NCBI GenBank assembly: GCA_024734555.1 | Contig: JANPWX010000080.1 | Span: 5,106,164 to 5,170,163, forward strand | DNA: 64,000 nt | Source: Trochalopteron elliotii | Taxonomy: Eukaryota; Chordata; Aves; Passeriformes; Leiothrichidae | Reading direction: 5' to 3' | Shown: positions 52,618-64,000 of the stretch, piece after piece | Position numbering within the stretch: the stretch's first letter is position 1 | How the letters are laid out: each line of letters opens with the position of its first letter | Made by a program: the position numbers and the translations under genes | Notes under the pieces: generated by a model | Database searches by the model: none | Told to the model about the DNA's origin: nothing | What the model saw: only the letters and a program-made list of their open reading frames with translations

Positions 52618-52641
52618 TTGTGCTCTAAATATAGAGCACAA
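52618..52641. repeat. perfect hairpin, 10-bp arms and 4-base loop
   Basis: TTGTGCTCTA (52618-52627), loop AATA, then the exact reverse complement TAGAGCACAA (52632-52641). The stem holds six A/T and four G/C pairs. The surrounding sequence does not extend the stem beyond one mismatched pair, so it is too short for a microRNA precursor. Confidence 0.9.
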
Positions 52642-53099
52642 AGCCAGGTGATGTTTGTGAAAATGCTGCTGGGCTGCAAGAGAAGGAGGGGGCTGAAGGA
52701 CTGCAATTTTGCACTGTATATTTTTTAGGTACACAGATTTAATTTAGAGATTATGGCTTGAAAATGAAATTTACAGTATGTGTGTTTTTCGGCGATAAGA
52801 AATTGATTTTGTGACCTTGGTACACACTAATTGAAATATCTGGCACTGTGTTTTGCTGAGGTTAAAGGAAGCCATATATGCCTGGAACTGCATTCTTCTT
52901 TCACCTTGAACTGCGTGGTTAATCACAACCCCAATCAGGGGCAGGAAGGAAGTTGCTGTTCCATTGGGGTACAAGGAAGCTGAATAATCTCTGCTCATTG
53001 TCTAAGGGATAGCCTGTTGTGTGATTACTTCTGGCTGGGTTCAGGAGATTCACAATTACTTTAAAATGGAGAATTCTGTTGGAGTTAACATTCAGGGAG

Positions 53100-53340
53100 C
53101 ACCTTAGGCCAGAGGCTCAGCAGCTGCGGCGCCGCAGCCAGAGCAGACAGGCAGGGCTGCACAGCACAGGGGGTGCTCCTTCCACCTGCCCACCACAAGC
53201 CTGCTGCTCCTCTAGGGTTGAGACAGCTCTGTCCTGTGCTCTCTGGTACTGTGCCAGGGCAGGAAACAAGGAGAAGGTTATCTGGCTGTGTTCTGCTGTG
53301 TGCTGTTCCAGTGGTATGGAGCACTCTGCCCCTGGATGAT
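53100..53340. other. GC-rich islet, unassigned
   Basis: About 240 bases with CAGC, CTGC and CCTG words and a short GCGGCGCCGC core, the most CpG-rich spot noticed in the window. It sits 8.6 kb inside the presumed intron. Overlapping frames on both strands (53079-53339 plus, 53085-53324 minus) are explained by base composition. An alternative promoter is conceivable but not shown. Confidence 0.45.
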
Positions 53341-56300
53341 TCCTCCTGTGAATCCTCCCTCTCTAAAGGCTGATTGCAGCATTAAGGAACAGCAGCTATG
53401 TCCCAAGGGACACTGCTGGTGGGATTTTGATTGAATATGTCCACTTAAATTAACTGGGTTTCTGCCTTAGCTTGGCTGTGTACACCTGTGACACTCTGAG
53501 GCTGTCTATAAACTAGTGTGGTAGGGTGTCCCATTATTTTGCTTATTATTTAATGTTACACATTTGCTAGGTTGGCACAGGGTCTTGTTTTTCAAAAAGG
53601 AAAATGAAAGCTCCTGAAAAGCCTTGACAATAAATGGTTGTTTGTTCAAAACAGCCAAGTCTAATCTTTGTTTATGTTACTAGGCTTCGTATGATGGTGT
53701 TGCAATAAAGAAAAATAGTTCTTCAGGATATGCGCTGGCTTTTATGTTTTATTTGTAATGAAAGCTATGCACATAGGCAGCAATCTACATAAGTTGCAGT
53801 GAGGGAGAACATAAGCTTGGATGGTGACTTGCATGTTTATATATTTACTTTTTATTTGTTGCAAAGTGTCTGAATCTCAATTTTAAAAAACGTTAAATTA
53901 GCCTGAAGTGTTGCAGTTTTCATCCCCAGAGTTTTACCAATGGTAGACGAAGAGAAAAGGTGAACTCATCCTGCTCCAGGAGACCACTGCTTCTCTCCTG
54001 CCCCATCTGTGCAGATGAGCTGTGGGTCTGTTCCCACAGCCATTGTCCTGTCTTTTCATGTTCAGTCCCCAGCTGGGACAGAGTACAGTCACCTTCACTG
54101 CCCTCCTAATGGTATAGTGGGTTTTGGGTGTCCCCAAAGCTCAAAAGTGCTAAGGGTAACACAGCCTTGGCTCACAGTTTGCATCAGGAGTGTCATGGCA
54201 GGCAGGTAGATATTGCAGCAATAATCTCTGCCTCACATGACAGTCCTCATCACTGATCCCTGTAACATCAGAGGCCCTAAAGAAACGCCAGAGAAACTTC
54301 AGGATGTTGGCATGGACTGAAAAAGAAATTCAGCTAAGCTCTGCAGGCCTAAAGAGGAGCTCTGAGTCCTGCATTTTTTCCTTGTTGTGATAGGAAAGGA
54401 GTAGGTGGAAAACTGTATTACAATGAAGGCCTTGCCTTACTTTATCTCTTGAATAAATAATTTTCATGGGCAACATTGATCCTGAGGAAGCTCTCCCTTT
54501 CCAAAATCAGCCTGTAAGGAGTTCAGAAGGGAGAGGAAGCTGGAGGTACTCAGACAGACAGTTTCAGGCCCTTTGTTCCTATCCAAAATGTTCCATTATT
54601 TAGAGCTATGATGAAGCATGCATCAATTCATAAATATGACCCACTGTGCAATATAAAAATATCAATATTTCTCTCCCATTGTGTAAGGGATATCTAGTGC
54701 ATACAGAAAGACTTTCATCTCCTTAACTACCACAGAGAAAATGAGAAAGGCAAATAACCTTCAAAAGTGACTCAAAAGCAGAGATGAAGAGAAGTTTCTA
54801 AAACTTAACACGGCTTTTCATCTGAGTGGATCAAAATAGAAACTGTGCAGGGCAGCAGTTGTAAACTATCAGAACTACAACTTAGCTTCTTTTTCAGTGC
54901 TGTCATGCAAATCGTGGTATGGTGATTCCACAACTCTTTCATCATACTCAGTTCTATGGTCAAAACCTACAAAACTCATAGTAAAGCTGTCTTTAGAAAA
55001 TGAGGTCACTTCAGGGATGCATCATAGGGCATCACTGGTCTCACAGAAGTCAAATATTCAGTCCTAGGTTTGTCAGGACAGAGCAGTGGGTTACACAAGT
55101 GTTGAGCTCCATTTATATCATTTTACACACAAGGTCTGGGGTTCAGGTGGATGTCAAAGGAGAGACTGGGATAATATTTACACAGCTGTAGACTGAAGAA
55201 AAAAAGAACTGTTAACTGACTTTTCGTATTTTCTACTGAATGAACAGGTAGTATGTTAATACCACCAAATGCTCCTTGTTTGAGCAGAGGGATGTGCTAT
55301 AAGACCTCTGGGCTTCATTCTCTGTTCTTAGAGGAAGTTAGTGCAGCTTTCATTAGCTGTAAACTGCTCTTGCATTGTTACTCAAGTTTTGGCCTTAGAC
55401 TGATAACCACAGGGGAAACTTTTAACCTGGCAATGGCACATTACCCTCAAGAAATGCCATGCAGACTGTGGCATTCCATTTTGAACTTGATTCAGGCTAG
55501 TAAAGAGTCTGTGCTGCAATATGCACATCTGGCTTTGAGTGCTGCTAGGGACATCCAAGAGCAGGGCTATTGCTGCCTTCACTGGCAGTGTGAAGGTAAA
55601 AATAGACCTGCTGGCTCTGTTCTTGTAGCAGCCAACAGTAGCAAGAGCAGGGATGAGTACAGTCAGGTATTTTATTATAGTTTCCTGCAGAAGGGGTGAT
55701 GCTGATGACATTCCCCAACAGGGAGGTAGGTGACTTACGATTGAGTCTCACTAGCCACAATGGCTGTGGGACACAAAGCCACAGTTAGGGATGGATTTTC
55801 CAAAGAAATGTGTGTTGAGCACTTTTGAACTCTCTGGCTCTATCTGAGGTGTCTAAAGGAGGACTGAGTTGTTTCAGGAGAATACTCCCAGTTGTGGATG
55901 TCAAGCAATTGAAAATCTGTCCCTGAAGTGCCTTTTATTTTCCTATCATCTGATGGCAGTTTGGATTTTTGATTGATTTATTTCTTTATTTTTAACTGTA
56001 AAGACCTTTTAATTAGGGAGAGAAACTATGTGAATGAGCTGGAACTGCTGGTGGTAGCAGCTCCTTCTCATTAGAGATTGGGTCATTAAATAAGTAGATA
56101 ATATCCTCCTTATGGAGGAGATTTAGAAAATCATAAGGACTTTGCATTATTACAGTGTTTAGCATTCACAAATGGAGTGAAAAACCCCATAATGGCAATT
56201 TTCATTAGCTGCAATGCATGTGGAGGGCTCTTTTCTTTCTTTGAACAGCCAAACACTAAACAATTCCTAAATCCCTCCTTGTTACTTATGTTTTCTTCTT

Positions 56301-56689
56301 GGTGGTTAAAACCCCATAAAGCAGAAATTGAAGACTTGCTATTAAAATACTTGCTGACAGCTCCATTCAAAACATCCTTTCAAATAGTGCTATATCACAT
56401 TGTGATTCATCTGCTATTCTGATAGAGTTGCTTTAACAAGTACCTTCTTTCTTGGTTAGAGCCCATCTCTTTTTACTGGAAAATTCTTCCTTTAAACACT
56501 TTACTGAATCTCTGCTGTAAACAAGCCTTTCTCTGGTGCTGTGGTGTTTGTGTTGCAGAACACATGTAACCCCTAAAAAACCACGGTGACAGGCTTATTT
56601 GGCATGAAAAAGGAGAAAACAGCACAAGAAAGAAACCCTAGCTTTTTTCCCCTCCTCACCTGTGCTGCACAGATGCAAGCACCCTGTGA

Positions 56690-56890
56690 AATTATCCCAA
56701 GTGAGGGTTTCTGGCCCAGTGTGGTGTCCCCAGGAGGGCACAGTGCCCTGCAGGGCTGCCACACCTCCTGGCACTGCTGGGCACTGCCCCTGCCAGGGCC
56801 AGAGCCTGTAAAGCAGCACCACTGCAGCAGCAGCGTGCTGCTCCCACCAGCTGAAGACCAAACCCAGCAACGTCCTGGGGATTAAGTGGT
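56690..56890. other. GC-rich islet, unassigned
   Basis: About 200 bases rich in CTGCC, CCAGG and CAGCAG words with few CpG. Four overlapping frames on both strands cross it and none is recognised. Confidence 0.4.
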
Positions 56891-59339
56891 CCCCAGTGAC
56901 ACAGGGTGAATTTCACTGTTGAAGCTTGAAGTTAGAATTATTTACAGTCACTTTAACAGGACAACAGCTGCTCTTTACCTAGAGATGAGCCAAGAGCACT
57001 GAAAGAATTTGGATCTGAATTGCAGATGGATGGATTTCAATTTGATTCAAGTAGCTGGACTGCATGATTCTGTACTGTAAGCTCTCAAAGTCAGAGCTTG
57101 AGAGAAAAATCATTAATTTGGAAGCTGATACCCTGAAAGACTTTTATGAAGCAATATATTTTCATAGCAGACACAGATCAATTTAAAAGTAGTAATCAAG
57201 AGCCATGTGCTACGTGTTCACGGACAAAAAATGTAGGGAATCCAGCCAGAGCCAGACGCTTAACATTCAGAGCATTCAGACTAGTGCTGAAGATATTGCC
57301 TCTATGGAAAATAGTAGGGTTTAGAATTAAAGTATTGTGAATTTGTGAAATAATCACAATGCTCTGCAGATATAAAGGTGCTGCCAGATTGCTGCCAGAA
57401 ACTAGCTCAACATAACTTTTCTAGGCAAATTTGTGCTTAACTTCTGTAGAACAGAAGCTTTGGAGGAAGGAAGAGTCTCTGCAAATATTCCACTGTGAAA
57501 AGATGTGTCTTGAGAAAAGAGACAAAATTATAATATAAGAGAACCCATTAAAAACACTTTTAATTGTATATTAAAGGCATTCTCTAAATTTAAAGTAACT
57601 ATACAAGCTTTCAAAAAATGAGGTTCAGGCCCAGGTATTTTTCCCCTTGCCAGTCCTAAGAATTTTTAGGTGTAACATTTGCTTAAAAATTAAAACATCC
57701 ACACATTAGTGTTTTATGTCATGCAAGTAATTGCATTGCATAAAACCAAAGTTTATATTTACTTGGATAGTATTACAACTAAACTCCTCATGGAAATTTT
57801 TAACCTTGCACCCTAAGTAGTCTCTTTGGCAATACATGAAAGAAATAGAAGCCACTAGCAGCAATAGGTATTTCAAAAGGCGGATTAAAATCATCTCTTA
57901 TCAGTTTCTCAAACATTTGGAATTTGTACTTGGAGCCAGGCATGGTTTTCATTCCTCTCCTGAAGTTGTCCTCTGTCATGACTTAAAGCAACCTGAAGAA
58001 ACTTTTGTGTGTGTTACATAGACTTTCGTAGTGTTGATTTTGCTCTAGTTTTCCATACAAGTGTTTACCAGTCAGGAAGGAAAGCAGAGAAGGGTATAAT
58101 CTTTAATGGAAAACTTTCTTTTAGATGACATGTTAAGGTTTTCAGTGTGTCATGTTTTAACTCAGCCAGCAACTCAGCCCCACACTGCTGCTGCTTTGCC
58201 TTCCCCAGTGGGACAGGGGAGAGAATCAGAAAAGTAAAAGTGAGAAAACTTGTGGGCTGAAAAAAAGACAGTTTTACAATTACAGCAAGAGTCGTGCACA
58301 CAAGAAAAGCAGAACAAGGCTTTTATTCACTACTCCCATGAGCAGGCAAGTGTTCAGTCATTCCAGGACAGCAGGGCTCCATCATCCGTAACTTAGAAAA
58401 ACAAAAGCCATCACTCTGAATGTCTCCCCCTTCCACCTTCTTTCTCCAGCTATACGTGCTGAGTATGACACACTCAATCTGTCATGGAATAGTATGGTAG
58501 AGTTAAGAACTCTGCACATATTGCCACTAAAATAGATAAGGACAGTGGTGTATTTTCATGGGTGTTTCCACAGCACACAGAGCATAGTGCTTGGAAAAAT
58601 CTTATTTTCCATGAGGAGCCTGGTCTAGTGAAAGCCTGCTCATAGCTGAGGGGTTAGAACTCAATCTTTATGGTCCTTTCAAAACCAAACCATTCTCTGA
58701 TGATTCTAAGATTCTGTAACATATGACCTGTTGGGCACATGCAGAATTAATTTTTGTTTTTACGCCTTTAGGCAGATTCCATTTCAGTGGATTGTTTTGC
58801 TTGTGGAGAGTGAAATTCCTAAAAAGGCTTAATGCCTCTATGTCAATTTTTACTACTTCTGTTCTCATCATGTTGATAGTGTATGCAAAGAAGTCATACA
58901 AAGAAAATGGTAAGATTTTTACCATGGGTTTCTCCTCAGGAAAGAGATATTATATATTTATATGAAGACACATGGTTTTGTATTACATTGCCACATGCTA
59001 CTCTGTAGCATGAAACCACACAAAATCTTAGAAAACCACAAACACTGATATTTATTGAGACTAGAAAATGTGCATTAATATCTGGCATCTTTGGGATAAA
59101 TGTTATAATTAATAATTACCTCCTAGCTGATTTTGTTATTATTTCTCTGCTCCAGCCTTTGACAGACCAGATGTAAGCTGATTTTGGCTGGACTTTCAGG
59201 GGCATCCCATTATTATCAGCTGGGACATAAAAAACCCTTCCTCACATATTTGTATAGCTGAGTCTGGTCACAGACTCTTCCCGTTCCCGTCCTCTCTGCT
59301 TTCCTTCTATGGAATAACTCTGTCCTGACTGATATTGAA

Positions 59340-59690
59340 AACATCTAGTAATTTAGTACCATTCATGAATTTAATTCTCAGAATACTCATCTTTTTTTCC
59401 AGAGCATTAAAAAAATATGTAAAATGAAACTGTAAAATGAAACTTAACACCTGCTCCTGGGGAAACCCAACTGGACACTCCTTCAGAGCTCAGGGCAGAG
59501 CTGTTTTTCATGATCCATTGTCTTTTGCTTACATTGCTGCAGCCAGTTTGCAAACCCCATGACAGCACTCTTTTAATGCACCAAGGCATTAAAAGCTATT
59601 TTTCTAATGAGATTTTGGGAGCCACTGTATCAAATGCTATGCAACATCCAGATATGTTGTACTCTCAGCCATTGTGAGATCTGAGCCATC
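59340..59690 (-). mobile_element. CR1-type LINE, antisense reverse-transcriptase fragment
   Basis: On the minus strand, a piece near 59621-59634 reads A-F-D-T-V, the conserved CR1 RT motif from the SKAFDTV block. Upstream on the plus strand, TGCTCCTGGGGAAACCCAAC reverse-complements to a VGFPQ-like remnant of the GVPQG motif, at the right distance. Words such as AGCCAGTTTGCAAACCCC match the CR1 segment between the two. The copy is highly diverged, lacks both ends and cannot code. Boundaries are approximate. Confidence 0.7.
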
Positions 59691-60929
59691 ATGTGAGATC
59701 CACACCTAAGGTTTTCAGGCAAAGGGAGTAGTAAATCCCAACTCACACACTTCAGCAATGGGAATCTCATATGAGAAGTGCCACCAGAACATCAGGTTGG
59801 CAGAAAGGTGGGAATAGCTATATTTAGGAGACACAGTCAGAAGGAAAGGACAGGAAGGCATGGTATAGCTGATAGCAGGGGGAGGGCTGCCATGATGGTC
59901 TGAACAGAAGAAAGGAGAAGGGCAAGACAAAGAGAGTTTCAAAACTGGGAATCAGCTTGATGGGGGAATTCTGGAGCTGTCAACTCTAAGGGAGGCTCTC
60001 TAAGCCATCATCCATTCAGTGATTCTGTTTGATTCTGTTCAAATCAGAAGCCATGCCTTACTCTCCTTCATAGTAATTCTGCTGCTGCTGTTTGCATCAC
60101 ACGCTACTTGGGGGTCTGGGAAAAAAATTGAAAACTATCCAGCAATTCTCTGCATGAATTCTGATGGGAACATCTTGTGTGTGCACTGTGCAGTTTGTAT
60201 CCACAGGACATCTCTTCTCCATGTGGATTGGTGGGGACAGGAGCTTTTGCTCTCATAGCCCCATGCCTGGGACTTGTCCCTTACTCAAAACAGAAGTGCA
60301 TGGACAGACCTTGTGTTGGCTTTACCAAGAGCTATTCCTGCCTAAGAATGGCAAGATCACACTGAGGATCAAATCCTCTTTCTGAAGGGATTACATTTCC
60401 TGCCAAATATGTGACATGGTTCAGTTTCAAGCACATACAAAATAAATCTCTGTCAAGACAGACATTTAACAGTGGCTTAGTATCCAGGACTGTCATGGGA
60501 GACAGCTCTCAGCATCCAATCTAGCAGGATCTTCTGGCCAATGTCTTCAAGACCTTGGGATCTACCTCTCTTAAATAATTTATAGGGATAGTATCTAATG
60601 AAGTTTTGTATTAATTTTCATGTATTGCACAAGTGTGGATAAGAAGAGTTAAATTTTTGGGGAAGATGACTTCTGAGAAGCCACCTGTAAAGACAGTAGT
60701 TTTCCTTCCTGTCGACTCTTGTCACTACTTGCAAATCTTCACCCTCTTTGTGTCATTTACCCATGTTCATCCTTGTACTTTAAAATGCATTCTTCAAAGA
60801 GATAGCAGATTTAGTTTTGTACATCACCAAGGATTACCCTGTGAAAACAATAGTTCTGAAAATATGTGATGGCTGATTTGTAAGTTATGTGTGGACAATT
60901 TATGCATACTATAAAAATTTCAGTCCAGC

Positions 60930-60970
60930 CCTTGGGAAAAAAAAAACAAAAACAAACAAAAACAAAGCAA
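60930..60970. repeat. A-rich low-complexity patch with AAAAC units
   Basis: A run of A followed by AAAAC and AAAC units, about 40 bases. A similar AAAAC patch lies at 31462-31492. These look like simple slippage products. Confidence 0.8.
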
Positions 60971-61889
60971 AATAAGCTTCTCAAGAGATTCCTGTTTCTG
61001 GCAGTGATGGGTGCCCGTTCTGAGAGCTCCCAAAAGTCATACTTCCTGTGCTGGGACAATCAGAGCCAGATGCTGTCATTTCCACCCTGGAAACTAACTG
61101 CTAATGTAGTTAATGCCCTGCTCAGAATACTCACATAGGAAAGTATGGGTAACAGTGTAAAGAGATTTCTTCTCTTATGAAAATATGCACAAACAAAAGA
61201 AGAAAGAAAAGAAAATATAAGGATGTTTTAAACCAGATATGCCAGCCTTAAATATTTTGCACCACCTTCCTCTGTTGGAAATGAAGAATGTTTAAAGTAG
61301 ATTAACTTAGGAGTGTGTTGGCATGGCTATGTGATCCCAAGATCCAATCCATACTTCAAATTGCACCAATTGAAAAAATGCTCTCATGAATAAAATAATG
61401 CGGGATAAAGTGTTGTTTATGATTTCTTTTCTCAGCAGATTAACTATGTTCATCTTGTAACACAAGCTGACTTTGTGGAATATCAAGCACTTCAAGAAAC
61501 TTGTTTGAAAATAAATTATATTATCCAGCCAAAGCAATATCAGAAATGTCCCAGAGTCTACACTATCTTAATGTTGATTTAAAATCATATATTCATATTA
61601 CCTTTTTATGTCTAGCAAAGCAATGTGGTGGAGCCTTTCTTTTGCCAAAGTTGTAATATCTCATTTCTCTGAGTTAGGTAAATTTTAATGTGTCTGCTTT
61701 ACAGATGGGTAAATTTAGCATAAAGAGAGGGAAGGCACTGTTTTGAGTGAAGAAAGCCTAAATGTAATGACTTTCATCTATATTGGCCAGTCATAGTGGC
61801 AGCGGCTCCTAAAATGAATGTCTTTCCATTCATTTATATGACAGATTATTTTATTTTAAACAATTCTTGGTTAAAATACATTAGGCATC

Positions 61890-62060
61890 CCTAGGGCAGG
61901 AACCTGAAATCAAGACTGGCACATGAGCCATTACCTGCCCAGCTGGAGAGATGCACTCCTGGGCTCGGGGTGATTGAGCTCTTGGCAGCTGCAGGAGCCT
62001 GAGTAGGAGGATGGGGTGGGCTCTGCTCAGGCTCTGCCTGCATCTGGGTGATCAGCATGT
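61890..62060. other. GC-rich islet, unassigned
   Basis: About 170 bases with CTGCC, CAGCTG and TGGGG words inside AT-rich intron. A minus-strand frame (61891-62112) crosses it; its proline-rich translation has no known domain. Confidence 0.35.
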
Positions 62061-63250
62061 ATTTCAGGACAAGAGGAGGGCAGGTTTGTTTAGGACTGCC
62101 TCTAAACTCCATGCTGAAACACTGATAATGAAGAGGACATTGCCACCATCTCCATGCCTTTCTTCTTTTCTTCTTCCTGTGTTTGAATAAAAGTGACTGT
62201 AGGTGTGTTGATCACAGCACAAGCTTCCATAGGACCCCAACCCTTCGACAAAGAGTTCCCAGTGGAACTGAGGCATCATAACAAAATTAAGACTGCCCCA
62301 TTTATTGTTGATGGGGTCAAAACAATCCTGACATATCAAGAAGCACAGCACAGGCATTTGTCAAAGTGCTTTTGGTGCCAAAATTCTTTTCTCAAGTTGT
62401 GATTAAAGAAGGAAGTAGTCACAGAGAAAGAAATTACAATACCCCAGTAGTAGGGTACTGTCAGTAGCCAGTCTTTTCCAGCCAGCATTTTGAGAAATGT
62501 TGTATAAATTATAGTACAGTATAAATTATAGGCATGTAAATTACAACTAGTATTATGAAACATTGGACCTGCTGGAAGGTTTAGCCTGCATATATGGAAT
62601 AGTCAACATACTGTTTCCATCATTTTAATAACTTTTATAGAGCAGGTGGCTGATGCAGTTAATGCTGGCATCATTTTTCTTTCCCTATGTGATTTGCTGG
62701 GATGACAGTTCTGTCATTTCATTTTGACTATTTAAGGCTATTAGGAAGCATTTTTAGGTAATCATCTAGTCCAGGTATTTTCAAGCATGCCTAAAGGATA
62801 TAGGGTTTCACCACCTTTCACACTGCATATTTCTAAATAAGTATATGATATATTCCTTGTTAATCAATGAAAAAACCACAGACAAGATCACCAGCTGTGA
62901 TAAACTGCTTAGCTTAATTTAGTTAGATGGAGTTATACTCTTGTTCCAGATGGAGATCAAGTCCAACATCGTACAATTGCAAACATTTCAAAGAAGTGAA
63001 ATATTTCTAAGATCATTGAAACATATATTTTGCATTTCAAAGATAAAATACTAATATGTCATCAAACCATTTAATTTTCTTCCAAGTCTGAAAGTAAATT
63101 GACGAGAGATCAGCAATTGGCAGGAGAACAAATGAAACATATTGAAAGAGCCAATTTGGTGGTGTCGAGGGAAGCAGATGTGTCAGTTTTACATCTGCTT
63201 CAGCAAAGTCCTTGTTGTTTTTTCTCCCCCCACCTTTCAAACAATATTTC

Positions 63251-63279
63251 ATTATCTAAAGGTTTCATTATTAGATAAT
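63251..63279. repeat. inverted pair of GATA-type motifs
   Basis: ATTATCTAA (63251-63259) and its exact reverse complement TTAGATAAT (63271-63279) are separated by 11 bases. Each arm contains TATC or GATA in opposite orientation. GATA factors act in endothelial cells, so a link with the host gene is possible, but arms this AT-rich arise easily by chance. Confidence 0.6.
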
Positions 63280-64000
63280 TGAATAATCCTTGATAAATGG
63301 CAAGGTAGCACTCTGCTCATTGAAGAGCCCCTTTTATCACCATGTTGTGATTCAGGCGGTTGCAGTTAATTTGTGGAAGTTTCTGACTTTTTTTCCTCAG
63401 AACTCATAGCATCTGACACATACAAGATTTCAATTTTAGCTGAGTAGTTTCCTGGGCCCCAATACTCCAGATGCCAATCTACTACCACTTTCCTGAGCTA
63501 GCTATTAAAAGGGAAGGAAGTGGAAACAGCACTGAGATTCCCACTGACAGTCTGTTTCAGGGTATAGGCAGACATGGCAGGGGACAGCATCAGCAGCAGA
63601 AGGAAGAAAAAAAGCAGGGAGGATGAGTGTTTCCATGTTTTTAAATGCAGAGAGCAAGGTGGGACTCTTACACAGTTATTTTCTCTGTGAAGCAGGTAGA
63701 CAGATATGAGCTAAGTCTGTCAGAAGGTGTTAGTCAGAGCTGCAAGACTGAAGTGTGTCAGAAGCTGCTGTTTGAAGAAATATGTACAGGTAATGAAATG
63801 AGTGATTCCCTGCCATTGACTTTCCCTTGATTATTTGCTGGTCTCTGTCTTCTTTATTGTTAGTTTATTATCTGTCACATCCTTGTGAGGAGGTTTTCAG
63901 AAATGCATCAACAAAACAAGGAGGCACAATCATTTAACTCAATATTTTATTAATTTTCAAGAGATTCTATGGGTGGTATGCCCAGGGTGTGTCTGCAAAA

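Larger units (their letters stand above)
44551..64000 (+). other. intron 2 of the ADGRL4-like gene, at least 19.4 kb
   Basis: After the donor at 44545 no second EGF exon (a D-x-N-E-C start and a YYC-x-C motif) was recognised down to the window end, so all of this is best read as one long intron. It holds two antisense CR1 fragments, two hairpins, a forkhead-motif palindrome, a 50-base A run, GC-rich islets and short low-complexity patches. Long frames such as 52291-52728 and 55253-55699 have no recognisable domains. Stretches between the listed items hold nothing I could identify. A short or diverged exon could have been missed by eye. Confidence 0.65.

Noticed and set aside
52291..52728. 145-codon open frame starting with a hydrophobic segment
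   Set aside because: The hydrophobic start comes from a T-rich low-complexity stretch, and the rest has no recognisable domain or splice context.
55253..55699. 148-codon open frame on the plus strand, the longest in the window
   Set aside because: No domain is recognised, an in-frame stop lies just upstream of its start, and about one frame this long is expected by chance in 64 kb at this composition.
62745..62880. AATCATCTAGTCCAGG, similar to the start of a CR1 tail
   Set aside because: Only one short word matches and the neighbouring CR1 landmarks are missing.

Overview
This window is vertebrate nuclear DNA and most likely from a bird. It is AT-rich and CpG-poor, has no dense coding, and carries diverged fragments of CR1, the dominant LINE of birds and other sauropsids. 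Typical CR1 marks are 3' ends beginning with ATCATAGAATGG-like repeats read on the minus strand, and degraded reverse-transcriptase (RT) reading frames. Several short GC-rich islets also fit an avian genome, possibly a songbird, but the species cannot be fixed from the sequence alone.

Only one piece of a protein-coding gene can be supported: a 150-base exon at 44395-44544 on the plus strand, with a good acceptor and donor. It encodes the end of a probable signal peptide plus one complete EGF-like domain. The cysteine spacing and sequence match the first EGF domain of the adhesion GPCR ADGRL4 (ELTD1), an endothelial receptor. No other exon of that gene was found. The 19.5 kb downstream is therefore read as intron 2. 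The 44.4 kb upstream is intron 1, perhaps with 5' intergenic DNA if exon 1 lies inside it unrecognised.

Layout: 1-44394 is non-coding, with a CR1 3' end (about 454-970), a decayed palindromic repeat (9732-9791), a 255-base GAA/GAAAAA purine tract (18231-18485), a 10-bp-arm hairpin (22982-23006), a sense CR1 RT fragment (about 35615-35970), a tandem 21-mer inside short inverted repeats (37499-37560), two copies of an interspersed repeat not recognised here (39955-40100 and 41787-41930), and a possible L2-like fragment between them. After the exon, 44545-64000 holds two antisense CR1 fragments, a 36-bp palindrome with two opposed forkhead-type motifs (48815-48850), a 50-base A run (51165-51214), a 24-base hairpin (52618-52641), three GC-rich islets and an inverted pair of GATA-type motifs (63251-63279).

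No operon, phage, CRISPR array, RNA gene or intact mobile element was seen. The open reading frames other than the exon have the lengths expected by chance or come from simple repeats. No convincing new biological system was found; the most useful leads are the ADGRL4 exon, the palindromes, the purine tract and the unassigned repeat pair.
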